25,236 nt of DNA, from positions 1 to 25,236 of the forward strand of contig JAFISE010000307.1 in the NCBI GenBank assembly GCA_022560025.1. Reading direction: 5' to 3'. This DNA is from Stagonosporopsis chrysanthemi. Its lineage: Eukaryota; Ascomycota; Dothideomycetes; Pleosporales; Didymellaceae. A program made the position numbers and the translations under genes. Positions 10,199 to 19,845 of this stretch are shown piece by piece. The first letter of the stretch is position 1, and the number at the start of each line of letters is the position of its first letter. The notes under the pieces were generated by a model. The model was not told where the DNA came from and did not search any database. It worked only from the letters and a program-made list of their open reading frames with translations.

Positions 10199-11365
10199 GT
10201 AGAACAGTGGACGCTGAGTTATTCAAGATTCTATGAAAGTCTTTGCTTTTGATTCGATCTGACGAAGCCGATCGCGAACCTACCAGCTTTGGACTCTGCC
10301 TTCATCATCGACAGGCAGGATGCAACATGCTACCTGGTGGCGGGTTGGAGTGGCTCGCGGGCCGATTCTCGTGTGGATAAACGATAACGGACATTAAGCA
10401 GCAACACTTGCGCGAATAGCATCGCGTGCTTTGCAAGGATGCTGATGCTGGCTTTGCATGGATCCCGGTTTTAGCAGGAGTCGTGTGCATGCCAAGCCAT
10501 GGATGTCGTATGACTGGTGTCGTTTTCAGATTTCGAGCCGAGCCGTGTGCGCCTCACAGACCCGCATGGATCTCGACGTGCCGGCCCATTTCAGCTCAGC
10601 TCAGCGAATGCAACGCGATGATACATAATCGCGCTGGGCGTCTTTCTCATTCAAACGCAAGCCACTGTTGTGGACTGAGACAATCAGTACTTCTGTTGGG
10701 CTCTAGCGCTAGGTCTTTCGTCATATGCGCGTGCTGATATACTGGAAGGTTATGCAGATACCGTTGCTTAGGTACCGGCCCGGGCCAATTAGAGGTGGGA
10801 CACCAAAGTTGATCAATCTCTAATGCAAAGGACATGCTGTATCTAATACAAGGGTTCTCAGCTCTGCCAAGACAAGGCTTAATTTGACACAACTTGTTCT
10901 TTCACCTAACCCTCACTGCATACGTTCTCTCATGGAACCGATCAACGGCAGCTACTTGTCACAGGCTATCTGCGTCTGATTTAGGAGGCAGTCTGCAGGA
11001 TGAGCGCCTGGACCTGGCCACTCACAGAACCTGCCCCCATCTCCGAGGTTCTACGACGTCTGCTTTGGCGAAGAGACACTGGGCATATTTTCTCTGGGTA
11101 ACTTCAATTTCGACACTGTCGAATGTAGCATAATGGAGCTTGTTCGAGATGATTGCAAACTCCCTTGTATTCAGCGCCTCGTTGTGAAATTTAGGGACGC
11201 GGAGCTGATCTTTAATAATTACGGCCGTTCACTGTCATGTACAGCAGTGGGCAGCTGTAATCCCATTCTCCCACATCGCTCTGTCTGTGATGGGCATGAA
11301 GAAGTGAACTGCGGCTATTCGGTCCATGGAGATCCTAGAGACCCCTTCAATCTCCAGTCTTCTTA
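10199..11365. other. Intergenic region between convergent genes
   Basis: This region lies between the 3' ends of the plus-strand membrane-protein gene and the minus-strand HET gene. Short open frames on both strands (for example 10426-10737 and 11133-11435) encode nothing recognisable and show no consistent splice structure. It should contain both 3' untranslated regions. No RNA gene or repeat was seen. Confidence 0.6.
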
Positions 11366-13234
11366 CTACACCAAGATAATCTTCTCCAGTCGCGACTCAT
11401 CCCAAGCTTCGCCTTGCATGATGCCGTGGATGTAACAGTCGCCGACAAACTCATACCGCCTGATACCGTCTTTTCTCTCTCTGTACCGGCGTTTCGTCGA
11501 TTTTTGGACGCGACGCAGTATGTATGGGACAGTACCCCCTGGCATGAGGACTAGGTGGTCGCCTGGTCTTGCGGTATCCGGTATAAGGCCGAGGCACCCT
11601 GTGTTCGTGATGGCGAAGTTCCTACCTTGCCGTGCGTAGGTGGCCACAATGTTGAAATTAGTGATATCTGCATCTTCAAAGGGGTAGGTCCCGTTCCAAG
11701 CCTGCCACTTCTGATACTTGGCATAGTCGCTGTCTTGTACCAGCTGGTATACTGCACGGCCACTTTCTGTGTCTACGTGCCTTTGAATTCCGCCACAGAT
11801 TGTCTGCCAACAAGCTCGCGTCATTGAGGAATAGCTAGTGAAGAATTGTTCGTTCTTGTAAGCATGTTCTTGGTTATTCAATGAGCTCCAGTTGTGACGT
11901 ATTCCTTCATTCACTATCCTCAGAACAACGTCGACGAAGAGGGCGTGAGTTGTGGCTTCGAGTGATGGGCACACCGATACAAATGCTTCACTGTTAAGTG
12001 TAGCATAGAAGAGGTTTTCCACAGCAATTTGACGTGTTTCGAACGCATGCTGATGCGTCCACTCAGCTGGAGTTGATAAGTCTGGGACGTAGGTCGGTAA
12101 ATCAAGGCTGTCGTTTCGGTTCCCATACACGCAACTCAGAACGACAAGTGTGCGTGATTCGGATATACACGCCACGGTGGCGTTTGTGTAAGCGGCTCTA
12201 GGCGTCGAGTCGTAGTCTGGTCGTATAGCTTCTCGGAACGTTGGATTTGCCATACCTATAATACCATAGATGTTGTCCAGTGGCTCGAAACATTGACGAT
12301 CCCGGAAACGTGCGGCGATGAGAAGAGGCTGTGTAGCTGATCTGATTTTCACTTCTCTAAATCGATCAAGTGGGATGCCCCTGTTAAGAATACCGGCTAC
12401 TCGTGCGTCGATCGGTAGCCATGACCTTTCCGGATGGCCACCGCGGCTGCAACATGTTAAATGGGCACCGAGGGTATCTGTGAGTCTTCCCAGATAATCA
12501 CCCATTAGAAGATATCTTCCACTTTGGAATACGATCTCCTTCGCGAGAACGTACTCCTGAACAGTCCAGACACGATTCCACCAGGGTACAGAGAAAAGCT
12601 CCACCAGATACCGCTTCGCGGTATCTGAATCCAAGACTAGACCGAATGATTGGATTGCTGTACGCATCGAGGCAGCGTCATTATAGTGTTCGAGGGGCTT
12701 AACACCGAGCGCTTTGATGAGACCGAATGCGACTTTGGCGTCCTCCAAAGCACCAAGATAAACGACAACAGTTGAGGCCTGCACGTAGACAGAGCCCATT
12801 TGGAGGACCTGGCTAGCTCGTTCGGCCAAGTCGTTCTGATTGATGCATAGCGCATCAGCCCACAACACCCGTTCTCTGCTTTGACGCATGTGAAACAGAG
12901 CAATGTAGAGGTTTCTAGTGATCATGAATGGGAGATCGTGGAGGTAGATTGTGACCAAGTCGTTTTGGTCGCCCCAAACGTACGACAGCGCTTCATATTC
13001 CGGGTCATCGTCTAGCGAAACGAGGCTGAATGTGCAATGAATGTCATCTGTACAGCCAAGATCGTCCAGGCCAGAGTCTTTGTCCTCAAGACAGCTGATA
13101 GGATGCGCAAGGTCGTCGCTGTGGTGTTTGGAAGATGTGGCAGGGAGCAGATGAAGCAGTCGAATCTGTCGCTTCGCCTCATCAAGTGGTGCGTACATGT
13201 ACGTCGAGGTCTGGTCGTCCATTCTGCGCGTCAA
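11366..13234 (-). CDS. HET-domain (heterokaryon incompatibility-like) protein
   Basis: A single uninterrupted exon encodes 622 residues. It opens with Y-x-P-L-D-x-x-K-R-Q-I-R-L-L, typical of the lead-in to fungal HET domains. The HET domain (about residues 80-230) shows its hallmark blocks: YEALSYVWGD (80-89), WADALCINQND with the following AERASQVLQM (125-146), and RVWTVQE (221-227). The remaining C-terminal part of about 390 residues is the usual variable region of this family; no NACHT, WD or ankyrin repeats are visible. HET proteins trigger cell death after non-self recognition during hyphal fusion, and many others are uncharacterised immune-like genes. A second Met at residue 5 could be the true start. 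The frame is intact although a RIP island lies about 3 kb away. Confidence 0.92.
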   Translation of the reverse strand: MTRRMDDQTSTYMYAPLDEAKRQIRLLHLLPATSSKHHSDDLAHPISCLEDKDSGLDDLGCTDDIHCTFSLVSLDDDPEYEALSYVWGDQNDLVTIYLHDLPFMITRNLYIALFHMRQSRERVLWADALCINQNDLAERASQVLQMGSVYVQASTVVVYLGALEDAKVAFGLIKALGVKPLEHYNDAASMRTAIQSFGLVLDSDTAKRYLVELFSVPWWNRVWTVQEYVLAKEIVFQSGRYLLMGDYLGRLTDTLGAHLTCCSRGGHPERSWLPIDARVAGILNRGIPLDRFREVKIRSATQPLLIAARFRDRQCFEPLDNIYGIIGMANPTFREAIRPDYDSTPRAAYTNATVACISESRTLVVLSCVYGNRNDSLDLPTYVPDLSTPAEWTHQHAFETRQIAVENLFYATLNSEAFVSVCPSLEATTHALFVDVVLRIVNEGIRHNWSSLNNQEHAYKNEQFFTSYSSMTRACWQTICGGIQRHVDTESGRAVYQLVQDSDYAKYQKWQAWNGTYPFEDADITNFNIVATYARQGRNFAITNTGCLGLIPDTARPGDHLVLMPGGTVPYILRRVQKSTKRRYRERKDGIRRYEFVGDCYIHGIMQGEAWDESRLEKIILV

Positions 13235-13648
13235 GAACTACGATCAGGCGAGTTTCGAAGGAATTTGGAATGTAGTCGTGGCAAGGGGTTCAATGCAGTG
13301 AAACTGAGTGTCATCAGGCTGCAGTCATCGAGGTCAGCCTTATGTGTTCCTGCTGACGCACAAATGGGGCGCGACAAATTGATTGAAATGAGGCTCGAGA
13401 AGCATATATCCGGTACACAACATCCGCAAGATCGCCGAGAGCAAATATTTGGAACCGTGGGGATTGTGATATTGTTCGTCAACCGTTGGAGTGTAATGGA
13501 GAAGATAAGGCTGTGTTGACAACCCCGCTAGCGCGCTTCTCTGTCAGTGTCAGCAAGGCAAGAGTGAGGCTGCTGACCCACGCCACGACTCTAGCTTTCA
13601 GTTTGTTTGGACCGTAGATGATAGAAATGTGTAGGTCCGTTAAAATGT
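13235..13648. other. Intergenic, upstream of the HET gene
   Basis: About 410 bp separates the HET start from the stop codon of the Rcm1-like gene; both genes are on the minus strand. Short overlapping frames here (for example 13231-13482, minus) have no recognisable content. It presumably holds the HET promoter and the Rcm1 3' untranslated region. Confidence 0.6.
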
Positions 13649-15608
13649 CTACTGTTTTCCCGTCTTCCTCTTCTTAGTCTTGCTTTTTCTCTCTGCGGCC
13701 GCGGTCGCAGCCTTGGCTGCTTCCTCCTGCTTCTTCACTGCCGCCTCAGCCTTGGCCTTGAGATCAGCCGCGCCCTCGTCGTCGCTGAAGCCATCCCATT
13801 CCTCCTCCTCGTCGCCGTCCTGCTCTGCAGTTGGCGCAGCGGGCTCGCGAACATCGACGTCCATCAAATCCACCTCCTTCCTGCCGCCTCTTTGACGCTG
13901 CGGAGGCTCACTCCACTCACCATCTTCTCCCTCCCTGACGAAAGCAGCAACAAAGAAACCCATCGTGCCTTCTTCAGTTTCCTTGTCACACCTTATACAT
14001 CCTTCCAACACTGCATCTCTCTCGCTGCCCTCCACCGCAACTGCCCCGTTCAACTTCCCCTCTTCCCACACTCCTCTCCTTTCCCACTTCTTCAGCCCCG
14101 CGACCTGCTCCTCGCGGCGGAGAACACGCCACCCGCGCTCTTTCGCGACGCTGGTAGCGAGGGCCTGGAAGACTACGCCTTCGTTTTCTTCGAAATGGAC
14201 CGAGCAGGTGGAGTACGTGATCTTTCGTGCTGCCGGGAAGCGCATAGCGTGCGTCAGAATGTGGAGCTGGAAGGTTGACAGGGCAGTCAGGCGCTCCGTC
14301 AGCTTATCTGCGGCGCCAAGAGGGACTTCTTCTTGCGTGGTCTCGTCGAGGTCGAGGGTCAGTTCGCCCTTGTCTTGCGGCTCTGTTGGGGTGGGCTTGG
14401 TGTCGCGCTTGCGCTTCTTCGACTTGCCAGGCTGAACTTTTGCGGGTTCAGCGCTTGCAGAGGGGAGATGCAGTTTGATTGCGTCGTCCCGGCCAACGAT
14501 TCCAGTCCCCGAGCAGGACGGATCGAGCAGAATCGCGCCCACATTCCCATACTCCGGGGAGTTCGGTTTCGCAGCAATGAAATCACTCGACCCCTTCACC
14601 GTCACAATCCCCTCCGCGCCCGCAAGCTTGACCATCTTCTTCAGAATCTCCGAACGACCCTTATCCCGCTCAAACGCAATAACCTTCCTCTGCCCCCCTG
14701 CATTCTGACTCGACACAATAGCCGCCGCATGCGTCGTCTTGTTCCCCGGCGCCGCACACCCATCAATCACATCACCATCGCTTTCTTCCAACCCAAGCAG
14801 ATATGCCGGGAAGCAACTCGCCTTGTCCTGGAAAATAATCTCGCCCTTGACATACCCCGGCGTCTTACTCAGATCAACCCTCCCCGGCAGCGCCAGCAAG
14901 TCCGGAATATTCTCATCCTGGTAATACACTTTCCTTCCACCCCTCGCACGCAGTATCTCCCCAATGCCCTCCACGCGCTCATACCCCTTGAACGTGCTCT
15001 GCAGCTGCGCCGCCAAGCTGCTCTTGATGGTATTCACCCTTACCCAGCGCGGGTGTCTAATCGTCTCCGCGGCGCCTGCAGCTTCGACCTCAAGCTCCCC
15101 CGCATTAACAGCCGCGCGGAAGGCATCCAGCGTAGGGAACTTATGGCCGATGCGCGCCTTGGTCAATTCAGCCGCAAGGCGGCCTTTATGGCGCTCGATA
15201 GCAAGGCGCAGGACATGGTCTTTATGGGCGGCGACGCCGGATTTGCTGAGGAGGAGGTCGTGCGTGAGGAGAAGGGCGAGGACGGGTGTCAACTGGAGGT
15301 GAGGTGGTGCGTTAGCTATACGTCTCTCCAAACAATTCAACCCTCAATCCCCCCTCCCCCCCACCCTCTTTCCTTCTCCTCCCCAAAATAAAGAATCAAA
15401 TGCATACCTTCCTCTCCTCCCCCAACACCCCACACCGCTCCACCACCCCCTTCAACACCGCACTCCACTTCCCCGCCTCAGCAACCAGCGCATAGATCTG
15501 GCCCGGCTTGCTCTTCAGGTCCTTTTTGCGAAAAATGCGCGCCTTGAATGAGCCGCCGGCGTTGTCGGCGTTGGAGAGGAGCGCCGCCGTTTCGTAGTAC
15601 AGCGACAT
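13649..15608 (-). CDS. RCM1: 25S rRNA (cytosine-C5)-methyltransferase, Rcm1/NSUN5 family
   Basis: Two exons, complement of 15408-15608 and 13649-15292, encode about 614 residues. The 115-bp intron has GTATGC..CAG ends and a GCTAAC branch site; the join GEERK/LTPVLALLLTHDLL restores a block conserved in this family. Motifs follow the NOL1/NOP2/sun order: AdoMet-binding DGCAAPGNKT (residues 244-253), DPSCSGTG (324-331, motif IV Cys327) and TYSTCS (426-431, motif VI Cys430). The two cysteines are the nucleophile/release pair of m5C RNA methyltransferases. A Lys-rich insert with KSKKRKRD lies between motifs IV and VI, and the tail is acidic then Lys/Ala-rich (KTKKRKTGK), suggesting nucleolar targeting. 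Yeast Rcm1 methylates one cytosine of 25S rRNA; the same role is inferred. A long G tract lies just upstream of the start. Confidence 0.95.
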
Positions 15609-15793
15609 TTATTGGGATGCTGACATGGGGGGTCGAAGTTGGTTTTGGTGTTTGGTGCGGGCGCGGGAACTTTTTTTTGGGGCGCGCGCACGCGCGAGGC
15701 GGCGCCGCGGAGGTGAGAGTGGGGCCGCGCGCGATGGGGGGCGAGGATATGGATCAAAGGGACGCGGGGGTGGGATTGGGTCGGGGAAAGGGT

Positions 15794-15885
<92 letters not shown>

Positions 15886-16534
15886 GCAGGGTGTGGATTC
15901 TGGTGCTTGGGGTTATTGGGGAGGTGGAGGCTTGTTTGATGGTGTGGTGGTTCTGGGGCTGCGGTGCGTTCGTGGTCGTGTGTGCACGCTGTGGTGGAGG
16001 ATTGCTCCAAGACATGGAGAGAGCTGCGACTGGACGTACCCCGTGTTCACCTCTGCAATATACTTCTCAACATGAATGTTCCGCAATACTTGTGCTTCAC
16101 GCGCTTGGACAGCTACAGGCGGAAAGGAAACAAGATGGTATCATTGACAACTTAATCACAGAGAAAATAGCCCGCTTTGCTTAGAGCCATCAACGAGAAT
16201 GAAACGAGTTGCTTGCAACACCTGCTCGCTCGCTCCGAAATGCTCAAAACTTGCTCCTCGAGACGCTGGCAGTGTAAGGTCTGCCCGATCTCGAGTCCGA
16301 AAACCCAGAATCTCCTTCATAGCTCGAGCACAACTTGGGCAGTCTTCCATGACATTGCCCACCATCGACTCCACTACTAGCTGCCAATCTAACGATAGTC
16401 ATTTCTTTTTCTTGAAAGCATTGTCGACAGTTGCGCAGCAACTATCAAGCGTGTACCGGCCGACCCCTGTACCATTCAGCTCTCTAGCCGCTATTCGACC
16501 ACCACATCTCGATGCAGTCAGCAAGACTGCGATT
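15609..16534. other. Upstream region of the Rcm1 gene
   Basis: About 930 bp lies between the Rcm1 start and the 3' end of the Zn2Cys6 gene, both on the minus strand. It contains the giant G homopolymer described separately. Long poly-Gly and poly-Pro frames over it are translation artefacts of the homopolymer. The rest (about 15900-16530) has only short unrecognised frames on both strands. Confidence 0.6.
15794..15884 (+). repeat. Giant poly-G tract: 30 G, TTT, 58 G
   Basis: By position count the plus strand has G at 15794-15823, TTT at 15824-15826 and G at 15827-15884. The flanks are also G-rich (15740-15793). It lies about 185 bp upstream of the Rcm1 start codon, so the Rcm1 sense strand carries poly-C. 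Such a sequence could form G-quadruplexes. Its exact length is unreliable because sequencing and assembly commonly fail on G homopolymers. Confidence 0.95.
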
Positions 16535-18671
16535 CTATTGCTGGGCTATCGCCGTCTGGTATTCGTGCCCTTTCGGTTCAGGTCCCGGCGTGGGGCTCGC
16601 ATGCTGTGCAAGACTAGACTTAGCTGCCTCCTGCAACTGCGCCTCAACATGCCTTTCCCGCTCGCGATCGCGTTCCGGGGGTGAGTTGCGACCCGAGTTC
16701 AGCCGTGAGTCATGAAGGGGCGGGTACTGCGACGGCTGCTGTGGGTGCGGGCGGTGTGAATGAGGAATCTGGTGCGATTGTTGCGGCTGAGTCTGTGGCT
16801 GTTGGGGCGGTGGGTGGGCTGACAGCTGAGGCTGCGGCGTTGATCGACCGTTGCTGCTTGCTATGTGGCTTGATGCGTAGCCATGGTGGGGGCTCAACAT
16901 GGAGGGTGGACTGCCGGTGCTCGCTCGGTCATGGCTTTCGTGGTCGGATGTGTCCGTGTGCATGTTGCTGTTCGTGCCTGGCGCGTGTGTAAACGCGCCG
17001 TGCAACTCGCCCTCTCGAACTTCTTTCCAGGAGCACTTGGCGTGCTTCTTCGTACATCCCATGCACGCGGTCAGGTTCTTGAGGCAGTCCATGTGCAGCC
17101 TGCGACAGCGGTCACACGGAGGCAAGATGCGATCGCCTTTGCCCAGACTCTCCATCCTGTGGACCATCTCGACCTTGAATGGGCCTCCATCGTCTTTTTC
17201 CGTTGGCTGACTAGCACGCTGGCTGGCAGCTGGAAGGAGGTTAGACGGCGTGTTCGGGATTGGCACAGGGGAGTTCATCATGGATTGGAGTTCTGCCTCG
17301 TTCAGCTGAGGAGGCCGTGCATGGCTGGGTGGTGGCGGCGCTTGTGCGTCAGCTGACTTTGGAGGTGGTCTTGGGGGATTCGCCACTGGAGTTGATGGGT
17401 GGGATAACGTGTGAGGTCCGGCCGAGGGGCGCCTTGCGTCTTGGACGCCATTGACGTTTTGTGATGATGAAGATCGGCGATCGTTGACGGTGTGAAATTT
17501 AGCCAGCAAGTCGTGACGGGTGGTGGATGAGGCGCCGTTACTATGACCATGACCATGGCCATGGCCATGACTGTTGCCATGACTGTTGCCACCATTGGAA
17601 TCGTGAGGGCGCGCATTGACAGCAACAAAGCCGCCCGGCGATGGCTGCGGGGGCTGCGCTGGTGGCTGAGTTGCGACGCTGGAGCTGCCTCCGTTCATCA
17701 GTGCGACATTGGAAGGGCTCAGCGGGCGGGCAGGTGGGGCCGGACTCGCAGTGGCTCTGCGGTCGAGGATGGCCTGCTTACGCCCTTTCAGCCTGTGGTT
17801 GAGCTGACGTGTGCGCGCAGCAACTGTGAGGAGTCAGTGGGCTTCAGTCCGAGGCGTTCAAGCGAGACTCACCCTGGTCGGCCAACTGGCAGATCTGGCC
17901 CAGATTCTTCTCCAAGATCTCAATCGTGCCCAGCTCCTTCTCCTCGTCCTCGATGATGGGCTGGGGCGGAATCATCTTCTGGGGGATGCCGGAAGAGATG
18001 AGCACAAAGTCTTCCTCGCTGATCTGGACCCTGCACTGCTTGGTGTAGAACTGGCAGACGCGGACGCCTTCGCTCATCTGGCCCAGCTGGAATTGCTCGG
18101 GCTTGTTGCGTGCAAACTCGACGACATCGAGCCATGTGACCGTGGCGCCGTCCTTGCCGTGGCTCTTGAGGACGCGCGGCGGGCCATCGAACAGTCGCTC
18201 GAAGCGCTTGATGAGGATGGGCCCCAGCGGCCTTGCGCCCAGGTTGCAGGCCATGGACTCATGGCGGTCGAGCACGCCCTGGTAATCGCTGAGCAGCGAC
18301 AGGATGTTGGGCAGCGTGTCGTCGTTGGTGATGAGCGGCAGGTCGGCGTCCAGGTGCCGCACGAGGTAGTTGATCTGGAGGTGGTTGTGCGTCTTGGCGG
18401 CCTTTGGGGGGTGTGGCGCGGCGGCGTGCATGTTGTCGTGCGAGCCGCTGCGCTTGCGCTTGAGATCGGTCGCAGCAGGCGGCGCATGGTGGGCATGGGC
18501 CATGGTGAGGTCGGGCAGGGCGTGCGGGTCGTGGCCGGACATGTTGCGCGCAGAGGGCGGCGGAGAAGACGATGGGGGTTGCGCAGCGGAGCACGGATGG
18601 GCTGCGCGGGTGGAGGCAGAGGCAGAGGCTGAGGCTGAGGCTGGCGGAATGCGAGGGACAGCGCTAGACAA
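16535..18671 (-). CDS. Conserved fungal regulatory protein with an internal Zn2Cys6 cluster
   Basis: Two exons, complement of 17873-18671 and 16535-17823, give about 695 residues. The 49-bp intron (GTGAGT..CAG) joins QLADQ/VAARTRQLNHRLKGRKQ. Residues 97-285 form a dense, well-conserved-looking domain (QINYLVRHLDADLPLI, LGPILIKRFERLFDGPP, SEEDFVLISSGIPQKMIPPQPI) ending in a probable coiled coil around IEILEKNLGQICQLADQ. KRKR at 71-74 may be a nuclear signal. A His/Gly repeat sits at about 344-363. The Zn2Cys6 cluster has cysteines 503, 506, 513, 520, 523 and 530 (C-x2-C-x6-C-x6-C-x2-C-x6-C), far from the usual N-terminal place. The rest is Pro/Ser/Gln-rich and disordered. A role in transcription is inferred; the exact family name was not recalled with certainty. 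The start could also be Met44 (18542), because residues 11-20 are only a Ser/Ala repeat. Confidence 0.88.
18609..18646 (-). repeat. Ser/Ala-coding hexamer microsatellite
   Basis: On the plus strand GAGGCA/GAGGCT units repeat about six times. On the coding minus strand they give the alternating Ser-Ala stretch near the N terminus of the Zn2Cys6 protein (residues 11-20). It is likely length-variable. Confidence 0.75.
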
Positions 18672-18760
18672 GCTCAGAGCACGGCGGGACTCGCTCTACA
18701 GCGCCATTGCAGCGTTACTGGCAGGCAGGCATCGCGGGGCCAGAGGGAGAGAGACAGGAC

Positions 18761-18807
18761 GGGGCAGAGCAGGGCAAGGCAGGGCAAGGCAGGGCAGGGC
18801 AGGGCGG
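18761..18807 (+). repeat. GGGCA/AGGGCAAGGC minisatellite
   Basis: Units of GGGCA, some with the 10-bp form AGGGCAAGGC, repeat in tandem over about 47 bp. The array lies about 100 bp upstream of the Zn2Cys6 gene start, probably in its promoter or 5' leader. Confidence 0.8.
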
Positions 18808-19720
18808 CGCAGTGGAGAGGACCGAGGGCGAGAGGGATGCGGCGCCTGGTCGACTGTGTGGACTCGGCAGAAGACAAGCACCGGGGGCACCAAAGCCACT
18901 CTGCGCAGCCCAGGTGCGAGGGTGCCAGGGTGCCGTTTGCCGGCGGGCCCACCACTTGCGCACTCGCAGGCCGCCCCGGGAATAAAGCCTAGCGCATCGC
19001 GGCGGAGCCCCGCAGCCAATGGGCGCGCGGCGGTGAGCCACTGCGGTCTCGGCTCTGGCTACGCTGCCAGTTCATATCACAGCGCCCCGAACAGGCCGAC
19101 GCCCCGAGCGGGATGCAGGCACGCCTGATCCTAATCCTGAGAGGGATAACACACGGAACAGTCATGGCTGGAGCTGTCACGGCGGAACATTGCCGTGTGC
19201 GAGGCCGTGTGCGATGCCGCCTGTGTTGCTGCCACGCCCCATGTATGCCTTGATGCGTCGCCCGTGTCCAGGCTGCATCATGGAGCGTACGCGTCTGCCT
19301 CACGAGCCCGCGTTGCCGTGCAGACAGCGAAGCTCCTCGGGTGGCTGGCCCTGTGGCTGTCCGCGGACGCGCGCCGTGCATTGATGACCACTGACCACGT
19401 ACGTGCCTACGCCGGCGGCGTGCCATGTGTGCGACGGGCGGCGTGCTCCCCTTCATCTCACAAGCCAACTGCGGACGAGCAGAAGGGGCCGTGGCGGGAC
19501 GGCCTCCACGCCGGCAAGCAGTCCAGAACGCCAGGACCCCAGAACGTGACGACAGAAAGCTCGAAAAATCGCGCAATGTGCTGCACGCCCTGCAGGCCAT
19601 CGGCACTCGACGCGCGCACGTCCGCCGGTGCCGTCCGCTGTGAGGGGTGGAATCTCTCAGCGCCGGCCGTGCTTCCACCCCTGGCACTTCGTACTTTGTC
19701 CATGGCTGAACGCTTATCCA

Positions 19721-19728
19721 GTCACGTG
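19721..19728 (+). promoter_or_regulatory. GTCACGTG E-box-like site upstream of LSM7
   Basis: The octamer GTCACGTG lies about 118 bp upstream of the LSM7 start codon. It matches the RTCACRTG site bound by Cbf1-type bHLH proteins in fungi. One match without conservation data is weak evidence. Confidence 0.3.
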
Positions 19729-19845
19729 CAGAGCCACCGCAGAGCTAGCTGAACACCTTGCTGCGCACAGACCGCGAAATCGAACTGCACGTCACCACGC
19801 GTTGTTGGTATCCCAGGCACGCGAACCCTACCAAATACACACGAC

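Larger units (their letters stand above)
18672..19845. other. Shared intergenic region of two divergent genes
   Basis: This G+C-rich region of about 1.17 kb lies between the start of the Zn2Cys6 gene (minus) and LSM7 (plus) and must contain both promoters. Long frames such as 18370-19128 (plus) and 18989-19687 (minus) are Arg/Ala/Pro/Gly-rich products of high G+C without recognisable domains. A GGGCA minisatellite and an E-box-like site are listed separately. Confidence 0.65.

Noticed and set aside
10894..11435. Two plus-strand frames of 79 and 100 residues
   Set aside because: They are short, unrecognised and in the space between convergent genes; the second overlaps the HET 3' end.
13037..13519. 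160-residue plus-strand frame
   Set aside because: Its first part is antisense to the N terminus of the HET gene and nothing recognisable is encoded.
14333..15391. 352-residue plus-strand frame
   Set aside because: It lies antisense to the Rcm1 exon, whose motifs are unmistakable. The plus-strand frame has Arg/Pro-rich content and no domain.
15515..16184. Polyglycine and polyproline frames
   Set aside because: They are generated by the G homopolymer read in three frames on each strand.
17811..18632. 273-residue plus-strand frame
   Set aside because: It is antisense to exon 1 of the Zn2Cys6 gene and rich in Ala/Leu/Val/Asp/Glu from complementary codons, with no family resemblance.
18761..18807. 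Possible CRISPR-like array
   Set aside because: The units are directly adjacent without spacers, the host is a eukaryote, and it is a simple minisatellite.
18370..19687. Long Arg/Ala/Pro-rich frames on both strands
   Set aside because: High G+C suppresses stop codons here. The products are low complexity and have no domain or splice continuity.
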